Assembly: GCA_030734395.1 (NCBI GenBank) | Contig: JAUZTG010000048.1 | Coordinates: forward strand, 2,232,001 to 2,296,000 | DNA from: Sarocladium kiliense | Taxonomy: Eukaryota > Ascomycota > Sordariomycetes > Hypocreales > Sarocladiaceae | Direction of reading: 5' to 3' | DNA: 64,000 nt | Part shown: positions 12,301-22,855 of the stretch, piece after piece | Position numbering within the stretch: position 1 is the stretch's first letter | Layout: the number at the start of each line of letters is the position of its first letter | Program-made: the position numbers and the translations under genes | The notes under the pieces: model-generated | What the model was told of the DNA's origin: nothing | The model's database searches: none | What the model saw: the letters and a program-made list of their open reading frames with translations, nothing else

Positions 12301-13543
12301 CAGGGCTACACTCAGTCCAGTGGGGTATCATCTCCCCATCCCCACGTAGAGGAATCTGGCAAAGAGTGAGTGATTTGCAGCGGGCAGAGCGCGTCGCCAC
12401 TTTCTGGTGTTGTAAGAGGAATCAAGTCATCGTGAAGAGAGAGAGTATGCTCTCTGGGATCTGCACGGTTCCAGGCAAGGCCAGGCCTCCGCCCTCTGTC
12501 CATCATTCCACAAACATGCAAGCTTCGGCTTGCATCACTTCGGCTGATACTGTGGGAGGAGGTAACTACTTGTCGCACCCTTGTCTGCCACGGGGAGGGG
12601 GCCACACCTTGCACAAAAAGCTTGACTCTGCCGCTGTCCAATAAATACCCCAGTCTGTAGCGTTCAGCAACTGCGCTAGAGCATGCAGGCGTGTCAAGGT
12701 GCAGCCACAGTCTCAGGCAGGATGTCAATCGCTGTGAACGGAGATTTAGAATCATTAGCCAGGTGTTCAAGCATGCTTGCTGAACTGTGATGAATCGCCT
12801 CATCAGCGGCCCAACGTTCCACCTCGTCGGCGAGAGGGAGTCGTATACATGCACGGACGCCTGAAGCATGCCTGTCGCTGAGAGACAAATTTGATCGGTC
12901 TGGGTTCCCCAGCAGTTGCGATGTGACCTTGGCAAAAAGCCTTAGCCGATGTCGAGACAACCTTAAATGCACCTCCAGCCCTAAGACGTACCTAGACGAA
13001 GAGCAGTTACGAGCATATAGCTGTGACTTCAAATGGATCCTGGGAGAAGAACACATCGTAAGAGATGCCCATGGCCGTGTTCTAATGACTCCGCTTTCCA
13101 TGGCAACACTGGCCCCTGTCAGACCAGCAATACCTCCATTCACCGCATTGTGAAGCTGCAGCACGGCGGGTCGATGCATGTACGACGAGGAAAAGACCAT
13201 CAATGAACATGCCTAGATTTGAAAGCAGGCGTGGGGCCGAGAGAGTACTTTCAAGTCAATGCTTTTTCGATAAGTGAAGTGTCGGGGTCATGATTGCGCC
13301 GCGTGACTGCAGACATTCGGGCAAAGCTGTGTTTGATGTTCCATCATCGAGGCACCATGAGACAGCAGCCCAAGAAAGGGTTCCAGAAAACTAACAACGA
13401 GGTTCTAAGAGCCCGCTTGGCCTTGGGAACCTTAGAGGGTATCTGGGGGGAATCAATGGATTGAGGTTCGTGTGGGCAGCTGCCACATGTGAGGAGCAGC
13501 CGCACGACATCCTTCCACCATCATCCTCGCTCACCTAAACCGC
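9308..13543. other. 4.2 kb gene-poor region with repeats and palindromes
   Basis: Lies between the start of the RRM gene (-) and the start of the 737-aa protein gene (+), so it can hold two promoters. Content noted: a GTGCAG/GCGCAG-type tandem array at 9851-9900; near-perfect palindromes at 10072-10090, 10357-10372 and 10620-10640; and two copies of CTTGAGGTAC (10081 and 11813). Short open frames (up to 207 codons at 12312-12935, -) overlap others on both strands, lack family resemblance and often lack an ATG. No gene is supported. Confidence 0.5.
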
Positions 13544-15852
13544 ATGTTTCGTATGCTTTTGTGGCCATCGCAGTTGGCTCGGTATGAATCGTGGTTCGAC
13601 TCCAGCTATCGCGAGGCAGGAGTCAACAAGATACCTACGATAGCCAAGGCTCTCCCAACCGGAGCAGGATGTCTCGTCGTAACTGGAACCTCGACCACAA
13701 TGGTGCAGCTGCACAACTTCGCTGGGAGCGAGCCAGTCCGATTTGAAGCCGAACTCAAAGTCTTGACCATGAACAATCATGGTAAGGCACGATCGCTTCT
13801 ACGGCACAGCCTCAATGAGGCAGACTGTACCACGAGCCGCATCACCTCATGGATAGCTCAGATACAACAGTTGGATCGGCTGGAGGACCATGCCGTTATT
13901 CACACAAATGTTAGTCTGACCGCCGTCGATGGGAGATCTCATCTTGTCCCCTTCGCCATGAGGGACGATGACTCCCGAACCTTGGGCCCAGGTCCGAAAA
14001 CAATAGGGCGCTGTAGCAGCAGTGCTGAAGAGCAGATCGATCAACTGGATGGATCGACATCCTCCCGCCACTGCACATCCGACATACGCCCTTTCGAAAA
14101 GCGACAGCGACGTAGAACACGAACCAATCGATATGAAGTTGGACGGGGAATAGACGAAAATCCTCAAAAGCGACTGAAGCCATCCCGAAGTCGAAGGGAG
14201 ACCCGCAATAGGAGGACAGTTCTCAGTGCAGAAGTCATGAATCGCTTCGTGTCTGACGTAGTTGCGCGTGATCAAATTACCGTAAGTGCTTGCGACTGTC
14301 TACATTCTTCGTACACTGACCGCATTTAGGTGAAACCGAAGCTGACGGCAGGCATGTTCCTCAATGGGAAAAGCTCCAAAGCACCACCAGGTATTACTCC
14401 CACAAGGCCCGAACTGTGCTCCGCTAACGTTGATAAGCGATGGATCTAACATTTAACGCAATGCCCTTCCTTGAAGAAAGCCTTGAGGCTAGAGATCATC
14501 CTCAGCCGGCTTCTCTTACAGCAAAGCATCTCCTCCCCGATGAGCACCTATTCGGATGCTTAGACGAGGCGGTGAACCAGGAAGAAGTAGCCAACGAAGC
14601 AAATTCCTATCAGAAAAGCGCGGAAGCTGATGATCAAGGCTCCCCGGCTCTGCTTGAAATTGGGGGGAAATCATTGCCGAAACCCCCTAGGGACGAGGCT
14701 TCTCTGTTCGTGGAGTCTGCACCGGGAGATACCCTCGATGTTCGGGATGAGTTGGGAAATCAATCATCTTCTTCCAAACACAACCTGCCATGCTCGGAAT
14801 CAGTTTCATCAAGCGCCGCCGCGTTGCGGCACAAATCGACAGCCACTGAAGGCAGCGAAGGCTTTCAGAAACTCTTCTCCAGTGGTGTCTTTGAGTTCGG
14901 TGACCAGAATCGTAGGGAAGCAGCTGAAACTATAAATTATAAAAACGCAAGGCGAGCGATTGATACTCCTGCCCCACGCCGTTATCCTCTAACATTTCCG
15001 TCGCCCAATACAGATCTTGGCTCGGATCAGGCGATCATTCCACAGAAAAGCTCACATCATATGTTTGAGAGGCAGAATCCCTCTGGTAGGGCATTGACCA
15101 GAGACGATGTGCTACAGGGAGCCGCACCTCATAGAGCTGGTCCGTTTGATCTCGCGGACACGATGACCCGAGCTCGATCTCCAGACTTATACTCAGAGCT
15201 GGATAAGCATTTTCAGCCGTTCATGGCAACTTTCATCGATAGTCGGGAGGAGCCTCGGCCGGGTTTTCATCCGAATATATCCTCTGTTGATTTGAACCAA
15301 ATTCTATCTCATCGACTGCAAAGCGCCCAAACACACTACGCATGGTCCAAGTCAAACAGACATGACTTGGACAGCCAGGTTCCTGCCATCCGGAAGAGAC
15401 ACGATGAAGTATTTGATTTGGACGTTGCTAAGGGGTCATCGCGCAAACCAGTCACGGAGAGCTTAGAGTGGAAATATTTAGCGCACAACTATGGACTTCC
15501 AAGTCAAGCACAAGAAGCACCGAAGGAGAGTACCAATGACACCGGAGCCTTGAGCGCTACGATTGAGGAGTTGGACAAAGCCGTTGCGCACGAGGCTGCG
15601 GCAGAAAAGCTGCGAGAGTCGTGGGCAGCCTGGGGACAGTGCCAAGAGCAACCTGGGGCGGTTGTGCATGGAGATACAATGTGGGGAGTGACTGAAGGCA
15701 TACTGCAACGGACGCTAACGTTGCACCATATTCCGAAATATCAGCCCGATTACGTCCGAGAAGCTGGCCATCACTGGCATCAGCAGCGACGCGGGGAGGG
15801 GTCAAGTCATGATATTATACAGAACTTCTGGCAAACAAGACGACATAGCTAG
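13544..15852 (+). CDS. Unrecognised basic, disordered protein (737 aa)
   Basis: Three exons: join(13544..14281, 14330..14390, 14438..15852). Introns of 48 and 47 nt have good borders (GTAAGT…TTTAG; GTATTA…TAAG), and the frame is kept through both. I do not recognise the family. Residues ~1-80 look folded (several Trp/Tyr, hydrophobic patches). About 180-230 is strongly basic with nuclear-localisation-like clusters (KRQRRRTRTNR, KRLKPSRSRRE), suggesting a nuclear protein. The segment spanning the two introns (RDQITVKPKLTAGMF, then DLTFNAMPFLEES) is the most conserved-looking part. The C-terminal ~100 residues contain a helical, Trp-containing stretch (KLRESWAAWGQCQ) and an aromatic/His-rich end. 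The stop is 69 nt from the convergent CitE-like stop. Existence of the gene is fairly secure; its function is unknown. Confidence 0.7.
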
Positions 15853-15921
15853 TGAAGTTTATTCTATCACAACGTAGACTAAGCGACTTCGATACTTGAA
15901 TGCTTCAATTCTTGGCTCTAA

Positions 15922-16948
15922 TTACTCTGGCTCCTGATCTTTCCACCTGTTGACCAAAGCATCTACGTCTAGACCACACTGACGAGACTTTGCCTCTAAT
16001 GCCTTAGCCTTGCCTACAACCGGCGCATCAATCATCTTGCCGTCGAGAGTCCAAGCTCCGCGGCCGGCTGCAGCGGCCTTCTCATCCGCGATGCGCACTC
16101 GCACTGCCCATTCAGCCTCCTCCTGCGACGGCGCGAACAGTCTTTGCGCAACCTCAACTTGCGATGGATGAATACACTGCTTGCCATTGAAACCCATGGA
16201 CTTTCCGTTCTCGCACTCCTGCTCCAGTCGACGGATGCCCTCATCGCCGCGGAAGGACGTGCACACGAGGTCAATGGCGCTAGGAAGATTGGCTGCTCGA
16301 GCGGCTGTGACAATTGCCGAACGGGCGTAGAGGAATTCTTGGAGTGAGGGTGTTCGCGTGAGGGAGAGGTCAAGGGCAAAGTCCTCGGCTGCGAAGATGA
16401 GGCCACTAAGGTAGGGAGTTGCTGCGCAGATGGCAGAGAGGTCCATCACGGCCTTTGCAGATTCGATGAGGGCAATGATCTTGATAGGGTTGGAGGAGTC
16501 TTCGCGATGACGATCTGGAGAGACATGTCGAAGGACATCTGTGACGAAGGTGAGGTCTGCAGGGGAATTGACTTTCGGGACGACAATGGCGTCGACGAGT
16601 GGTAGGGATGATAGGGTGGTTAGGTCGTCGAGGGCGAAGGGGGTAGAGACGGCGTTGATGCGGATAGCAAGTTCAGAGATGGATGATGGCCGTGATGAGA
16701 GTGAAGAGATATGTGAGGCTAGTTGAGAGCGAGCAGAGGTTTTGTGAGTGGGAGTGACGGAGTCTTCGAGGTCGTAGGTGAGGTTGTCGGAGGTGAGGGA
16801 GAGGGACTTGGTGAGCATCTTCTGGGAGGAGCCGGGAACTACAAAGTATCAGTCTCATATTAACTCTCGACTTGAGGACCATTTAGAATGTTCTGGGTTT
16901 ACCATATAGAAGTGAGCGCCGTATGATGGACGCTGAACGGGCTGCCAT
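15922..16948 (-). CDS. CitE/CLYBL-like HpcH/HpaI-family lyase (citramalyl-CoA lyase-like)
   Basis: Two exons: complement(15922..16838, 16903..16948), 320 aa. Exon 1 is only 46 nt; joining it restores RRSLLYVPGSSQKMLTKS, the family's first strand (RSxLYVPG), so the start is at 16948 and not at the internal Met of exon 2. The TIM-barrel landmarks are YDLEDSV (Glu40/Asp41, metal site), NAVSTPF, VVPKVNSPADL, ALIESAKAVMDL, and FAAEDFALDL late in the barrel, then MGFNGKQCIHPSQV near the C-terminus. The first 14 residues are Arg/Ser-rich without acids, consistent with mitochondrial import, as for human CLYBL, which cleaves citramalyl-CoA and malyl-CoA-type thioesters. The precise acyl-CoA substrate cannot be told from sequence. 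It diverges from TVP23. Confidence 0.9.
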
Positions 16949-17449
16949 GATGCCGGTGTACGTCAACCGAGGTCTTGTAAGTGAGTCCGCGAGCTGCTGG
17001 AGCTCAGTCCGTCGGAGCTTCCTAATGCTCAGGTCTCTCAGCTACTACACAAAAAGACACAGCCGTAAATCCAGGTAGCACTTTCTCAATCAGTGAAAGT
17101 AAGAAATCTTAGGTCATGGACATTCAAGCTGTTCGCAATGTTGGACAGTGCAGCGTTAGTGACGTTGGAGGTCGGTGTCCTAGCTCCAGGTACCGCACTC
17201 ACGGGCGGGTTCTGCCTGGCTCCACCGCCTGCCCATCGGGTACCCTGTCCCTTGATTCGTGTCCCCTTTCACTGCCACGACGATTCCCAAGCTTGAAGGA
17301 TCGCGGGAGGTAAACCAGCTTGCGACGACAACGAACAACAGCCACACTGTCCTCTCCTTATGCGAACCCCCGACGAGCCATCTTCATAACGACGCGCGCG
17401 CGCGACAAGGACATCGAGAGGGACGACAAACTTCACAAATAATCGAAAA
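16949..17449. promoter_or_regulatory. Divergent promoter of the CitE-like gene (-) and TVP23 (+)
   Basis: 500 nt between two start codons. It contains a short CG-alternating run (about 17391-17403) just upstream of TVP23 and a GC-rich block at 17185-17245. No coding sequence is seen. Confidence 0.5.
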
Positions 17450-18266
17450 ATGGATGCGGATAGAATGGAGGCCGCGCAGCCGCTGCAAGGCAGTGCTGGC
17501 GACCTGAGCTGGAGATTGAGCTCCCATCCCATCACACTTCTGACTTTCCTTGCCTTCAGAATATGTAGGTCTCTCCTCTGCTGCACACATATCGACTTGT
17601 GTCAGTTTGTGCCTCTCAGATGCTAACTGCTTGCCACAGCAAGCGTCCTCGTCTACTTCCTTGGTCTCTGGGTCTTCAACAGCATGTAAGCTTTCCTGCT
17701 CCCCATAGCCCATCTAGTTTAGGTTTCTGACAGAGAGCCTCCAGGATCATGATCTTCATCATCACCATCCTCCTCCTCGCAGCCGACTTCTACTACCTCA
17801 AGAACATCGCTGGCCGTCGCCTCGTAGGCCTTCGCTGGTGGAACGAAGTCGACCCGCAAACTGGCGAGTCGAAGTGGGTGTTTGAGAGCAGCGAGCCAGG
17901 CACCAAGACTGTCAACGCCACCGACAGCCGGTTCTTCTGGCTTGCACTCTACGTGCAGCCTGTTCTGTGGCTGGTTATGGCCATCCTGGCCTTGGTGAGG
18001 CTTCAGTTCCTTTGGCTGCCGCTCGTTAGTAGGTTTCTCCCCAGATCTCCATGCGCAAAGTTAGATGCACCCGTAGGATGAGTTGCTAATTTCATGTCCT
18101 CCCTATAGTCATCGCGCTCGTCCTCACGATTATGAACACCCTCGCATTCTCCCGTTGCGATAAGTTCAGCCAAGCATCCAACCTTGCGGGCAGCGCCTTC
18201 AGCTCCGGAAACCTCGCTGGCAACATTGCAAGCAACATGGTCGGCCGCTGGTTCTCTCGCGGCTAA
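17450..18266 (+). CDS. TVP23: Golgi membrane protein TVP23 (FAM18 family)
   Basis: Four exons: join(17450..17564, 17640..17685, 17745..18028, 18109..18266), 200 aa, the normal length for the family. Frame is kept through phase 1, 2 and 1 junctions. Four membrane segments are visible: SHPITLLTFLAFRI, VLVYFLGLWVFNSMIMIFIITILLLAADFYYLKN (two hydrophobic spans), and the pair around FFWLALYVQPVLWLVMAILALVRLQFLWLPLVIIALVLTIMN. The cytosolic loop GRRLVGLRWWNEVDPQTGESKWVFES is the family signature, and the C-terminal CDKFSQAS is typical. TVP23 resides in late Golgi vesicles and supports Golgi protein sorting with Yip-family partners. Confidence 0.95.
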
Positions 18267-18804
18267 ACCTTTCGACCACGCGCAGAGCGGAGGCATGCAA
18301 GACGCAACACGATATAGCGAAAGGGGTTGGCCATCACATTCGTCGCACAGATTGTAATGTGGCTTTGGGGAAAGAGACTTGATGGATGCTGCATCTACGC
18401 GGCCCCTTGGAAGAGGCTGGGCACATTTGGCGTCGGTGTTTGGAATCAAATCGAAAGGGTCATGATCGATCCTTGTACACTATTGTCAGAAGACGAATTA
18501 TCACCCTATGCGGCAGTGGGGCCCGCTGGGTAGAGACGTGGAACGTACAGCGATGACTACAAGTCTCCTCCGTTGTAACAACCAACTCAAGTCTGATATA
18601 AATCGATGAGACGGAATGGCGTAACGGTAGTGTAAGCTCAGTGACAACAGTATTCATATCTTCAACCTCATGAACGAGTGACGCGGGTATAACATTTCGC
18701 AAAAGCACACAATCCCCTCCCTCCCTTGACATGAACGCCCTATATCTGCGCCCAATAGTCCAAGAAATTCCATTTATGTATTCCAAAACCAAGGTCCTGC
18801 GCTC
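18267..18804. other. Convergent intergenic region
   Basis: 538 nt between the TVP23 stop and the stop of the membrane-protein gene. It is expected to be 3'UTR of both. An A-box-like string near 18616 has no matching B box and is not called a tRNA. Confidence 0.45.
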
Positions 18805-20178
18805 TTAACGACCTTGTCCACGCCGCTGAATCGCATCATCCAGCTGTCTCTCCTCTTCTTCCAGCCTCCGGATCTCATCTGGCGTCATACCCTCCTCAAC
18901 CAAATGCGCCACACTCCTCGACACACCGTGCGGCGTGCCTGCCCCGTCGGCTCTCCGTCCTGCATCCGGACTCTCATGTCCAGTATCATCATCACGGTAC
19001 GGAACATAGTCTCCGTCGTCGTCGTGATGATGGTGTCCACTTGGTCCGGGCATATCGCGTGAAGTAGCTGCCGCTCCGGCAAGGTTACTGAGGGGAACTT
19101 GCTGGTCGTTTGAATAGGTCGAGTGCGGCGACTCGGCGACCTGATGGACGTCCTTGTCCCCGCCCATGAAGGTCGTCGAGGTCGTGGGGTTGTTGTACTG
19201 TCCACGGTCTTTGCCACGGCGACGGCGACGAAGCATCCAGAAAACAAGACCACCAATGAGAGCTAGGAGGACGACAGCTCCAGCAACAGCAATGCCAGCG
19301 ATCGCGCCCGTGGAAAGACCTCCGCCGCCACCGCCTCCACCATCATTAAGGTCGCTGTGCAAACCACTGGCTTCAGCTCCCCCGCTCGTAGATACACTTG
19401 GTACGGCGGTCGAGGAAGATGCGCCACCGCGTACTGTCCCACTGTCCACGTAATCGGTTTGGCTTCCCTCTGGATATTCCTCATTGTCCCTTGCAAGTTC
19501 TTGCTTGAATATGACAAGCTTGCTGGCATCCTCGGCTTCAGCTTCAGAAGCGACGGTGAATAGACTGGAGACTGTATCACCGCTGGTTTTGGTGTTTTTG
19601 ACGAACCATCGAATTCTGATGACCATCTTGTTGCCACGAAAGTCCTCGAGCGCTGAGTTCGTGCGGCGGAATTCAGATAAGCTGAGCTCGACGCTGTTCC
19701 CTTCAACTGTTCATATGCACTGCATTAGTTTGTGATGACTAGACGCTCGACAAATGCTTATATGGTACTCACCATCCATTCTGGTTTGTTCATCAGATTG
19801 TCCATCACGTCCAGTCAAACTGACTTCGTCGATGCTGCTGTATTCATCGCTGTCAGGGCTCTCCAGCCCCTGCCATATGACCTCTTCTATGACAATCGAA
19901 GTATTGCTCGTGGTCCAGGCTATAGTTGGTGGTGCGGAGCTGGGATCGAAGCTAGGATTGATGATTCTCTGTTCTGGAAGGCTGTCGAGATTGAATGTGA
20001 TCACCGGCCTGTTGCGGTCACCACTACCGCTCGTTGCTCCGGATCCGCCATTGCTGTCCTGATCCCCCTCAGATACATCTGTGCCTGCCGGATTCTGTGC
20101 AGTCGTTGTAATGGGAGTCGAGTCCTCGAATCTGTCTCCAGCCGTCACCTGACGTCCAAATAGCCTTTGCCAATCCAT
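18805..20178 (-). CDS. Single-pass membrane protein with Ser/Gly-rich ectodomain, function unknown
   Basis: Two exons: complement(18805..19706, 19773..20178), 435 aa from the ATG at 20178 (MDWQRLFGRQ). The intron 19707..19772 has donor GTGAGT and acceptor ACAG. Residues ~60-215 form a moderately hydrophobic, possibly beta-rich domain (PVITFNLDSLPEQRIINPSF; KMVIRIRWFVKNT). A Ser/Gly-rich stalk with eight glycines in a row follows, then one transmembrane helix at about 269-293 (AIAGIAVAGAVVLLALIGGLVFW), a stop-transfer RRRRRGK, and a ~140-residue acidic/His cytosolic tail. The layout recalls fungal wall-stress-sensor or adhesin-type receptors, but I recognise no named domain. No signal peptide is present at this start. 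A signal-like short exon may lie upstream near 20526, and the frame stays open for about 29 codons above the ATG, so the N-terminus is uncertain. Confidence 0.75.
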
Positions 20179-22855
20179 CTCGCCAGCCGAATTCCTCAAT
20201 GGTGTGTTTCTCCTATTGCCGTTATCCCGACAATTCGCTTTGCGTTCGGAGTCGTCGTCCTCGCAGCCTGATCCTCAGCCCAAAGAGGCGACAGCCCTAT
20301 GCCCCTCAATGAGACGCAACCCGATGGTAAGAAGCGATGAAAACACGAAGGGAGCGGGCCAGAAAAGAAACAGCGCTTGAGGCTCGAAATAGATGCCTCC
20401 CAATATCAGTCAAATAACAGCAAAAGACGCTGACCAGAGACGCAAGCTGTCCAAAGCGGGTGGGAGGAGACGAAAGGAAAGAAGAAAGCCAAGCAGCAGC
20501 TGAGAATTCGTCCGCCACACGCCCATCCAGCGTTAACCCGCATTCAAAAGCCCAGGTAGCCTGCTAACCTCGACGACGACGACTCAGCCGCAGCCGCACA
20601 CGCAGCACAGCCAATGGAGCAAGTGCTGGGCGGATTTTTGGGCGTTGGGGTCATGCCAGGACGGGCATGGGGCGGCCGGTGTCAGACGCCAACGGGGATG
20701 ATGCTGCGGCACTGCCCGGTCAGGGGAACAGCCTGCTGCTATTCTGGGGTTGCTAGGTCTGTCCTTGGCTGCTGAGTGCTGTACAACGCTGCGCTCGGTA
20801 TTGTGTACATATATCATCCAGGGGGCTCAGTCGCCGAGTAGGCGTTCAAAGGAAGTAATCCTTTCCGATCATGGCCTCGTGTGTCTTCCTTCAAACTGCG
20901 GCCATGGGCTTCCACTAACACGGCGAATGCGACACATGCGCCAGGCAAACCAGGATCAGAATCAGAGCCCCTCGACTAATACGACCATCTTGGATGGACC
21001 CTGACTACGGCCTGCTAGTGTCTCCAGGATGTGATGACCAAATTTTGGGAACGGCATCTGGTCTTCTCTATCCCTTCAGACATTCCCGTGAGTCAGCCTT
21101 GCTACAGCTTGACGAGGCTCTGTCAGTATCTTTCAACTCGAACAGCCAAACGAAGAAGAAGAAAAACATCCGAAATATGCTCCGTGCTTCCCAAGTCAAC
21201 TCATCCGTTTCCATACCCCCCCGTCGTTCGTCGCAGCCCTACACCGACAGTCCCACCAGCTAGAGGCAGTGCTGTCCTATGACAGCCCGTCTACGGCTGG
21301 ATTCATCGCCTCCACTGCGGCTGACATCCTTTCCCCTCCTCCTCCTCCTCCTCCTCCTCCTCCTCCTCCTCCTGCTGATCGACGCAAAAACGGAGGGTGG
21401 CTTCTTGGAATCATACCCCCAGAGTCTGGTATATTCCTAGCGCCTCAGTGAACAGATTCACAATCCCTCAAGCGCGCGCTGATTCTGCCCGTTCAAGAGA
21501 CATGCATTGACGCTTTTCTCAGACCAACAGGACAGCATGCAGCGTCGCCCTCGCTTCAATCTCATTCGACCATGTCGCAGCCCCCGGCAGACAAGTTGAC
21601 GGCGTGTCGCTGGTGCTGACATGGGCAGACCCAACATCCACGTTTCGTGTCTCGCATCATATCCCACTGCGCCGCTTCCTTCTGTAATCCTGTAACAACT
21701 CCCGTCATTCTCCTGCATCACATCACGTACCTACCTTCGGCGCCGATCGACAAGCTGGACACGACAAACGTACAAGAGGTAGATCGGCATGACTGTGACC
21801 ATGCAAATCTTCTCGATTTTGAACTTTCTGACTGTACCATGTTAGCATAGCGCAACCGCGTGTTCCATAGTCTCTGGGTTCAACTACCAAATCACAAACG
21901 GATCTTCACGTAAGGAAGCTGCTATTAGAAGTCACCCTCATGCCTCATAAATCCTTTGAAGCAACCGGGCTTTGTGAATTCACAGCAGAGTGCGACTTCC
22001 TTGCCGCAGCTTGACGGAACTATTAGCTAAGGTAGCCTTTCCAAGACTCCTTTACCACGATCCTGCCACAACAAGAGCCAATAGTCACCATAGAATCCTG
22101 CCAGGTGATATAATTCTGAAGCCTGGACACCATTCCCTTTGCCAAGGGCAACTTCCGTGCTCAGATGGAAGCCTAGGTTTCTAGACTAGCATCTAAATGA
22201 GGGGGATCCAAGGCGATTATCGAGGTTCATTACATCACTCACCCAAACTCCACCCCTTCTACCAACCTGGGGAGCTGCTGTGGGAGCCCAGACTTCGATA
22301 TTCTGATATCTTGCAAATTCAATCGGGAAAGAATGCGGGCCAGAGATCCGGTCTTCAAGGAAACGTCACAAAGAAACGTCAAAGTGGTCATTCAAGAGCT
22401 ACTCAGCTAATCATGACGTTATCAGTCATATTCCACATACAAGCGCAGGGTTGTTCCCCCTAGGTATAACCCCATGCATGTCATTAACGCGCCCTTGAAT
22501 GCTGACCCAAGAGACCACACCAAAGTCGACCCGTAAAAAGTTTCTCGAACGACAACGCCTACCCAAACCCATAAGCCCATAGATACCCAAAAACGCAGTC
22601 TTGCACAAGCAAGTTGTCTAAAACGTGAGCAATAACGAAGACCCCAGTGTAAGGAGCATAGAGAATCGAAGAAAAAGAAGAAGAAAAAAGGAAGCGGAAA
22701 GGGGCTCTAGGCCCGAGGAAGCTGAACATGAGCCTGTCAAGAGTGTGAACAGAACGAGAAAGAAACAACATATAAATCCCCCTGCGCCAACCATGATGAG
22801 CAAACTCGGAAAGAAGCACAGGAAAGAGGAAGCCACCCGAAGAATGCCACCTTCA
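20179..22855. other. 2.7 kb gene-free region with a trinucleotide microsatellite
   Basis: Upstream of the membrane-protein gene and downstream of the zinc-finger gene. It holds a 13-unit CCT microsatellite at 21335-21373. No open frame longer than about 90 codons resembles a protein. The part next to 20178 may contain a missed signal-peptide exon. Confidence 0.5.
21335..21373 (+). repeat. (CCT)13 microsatellite
   Basis: Thirteen uninterrupted CCT units, 39 nt. It lies outside any supported gene. A short frame reading through it as polyproline (21269-21451) has no other support. Confidence 0.95.

Noticed and set aside
12312..13203. Two - strand open frames of 207 and 169 codons
   Set aside because: They overlap each other in different frames, the second starts at a TTG, and neither has splice context, domain or homology-like motifs. 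They could be checked by RNA-seq.
13590..13602. GTGGTTCGACTCC, a perfect tRNA B-box-like string
   Set aside because: It is inside the first exon of the 737-aa gene (codons for Trp-Phe-Asp-Ser). No acceptor-stem pairing or A box at the right distance is visible.
18614..18632. TGGCGTAACGGTAG, resembling a tRNA A box
   Set aside because: There is no B box (GTTCRANNC) within 30-80 nt downstream and no clover-leaf.
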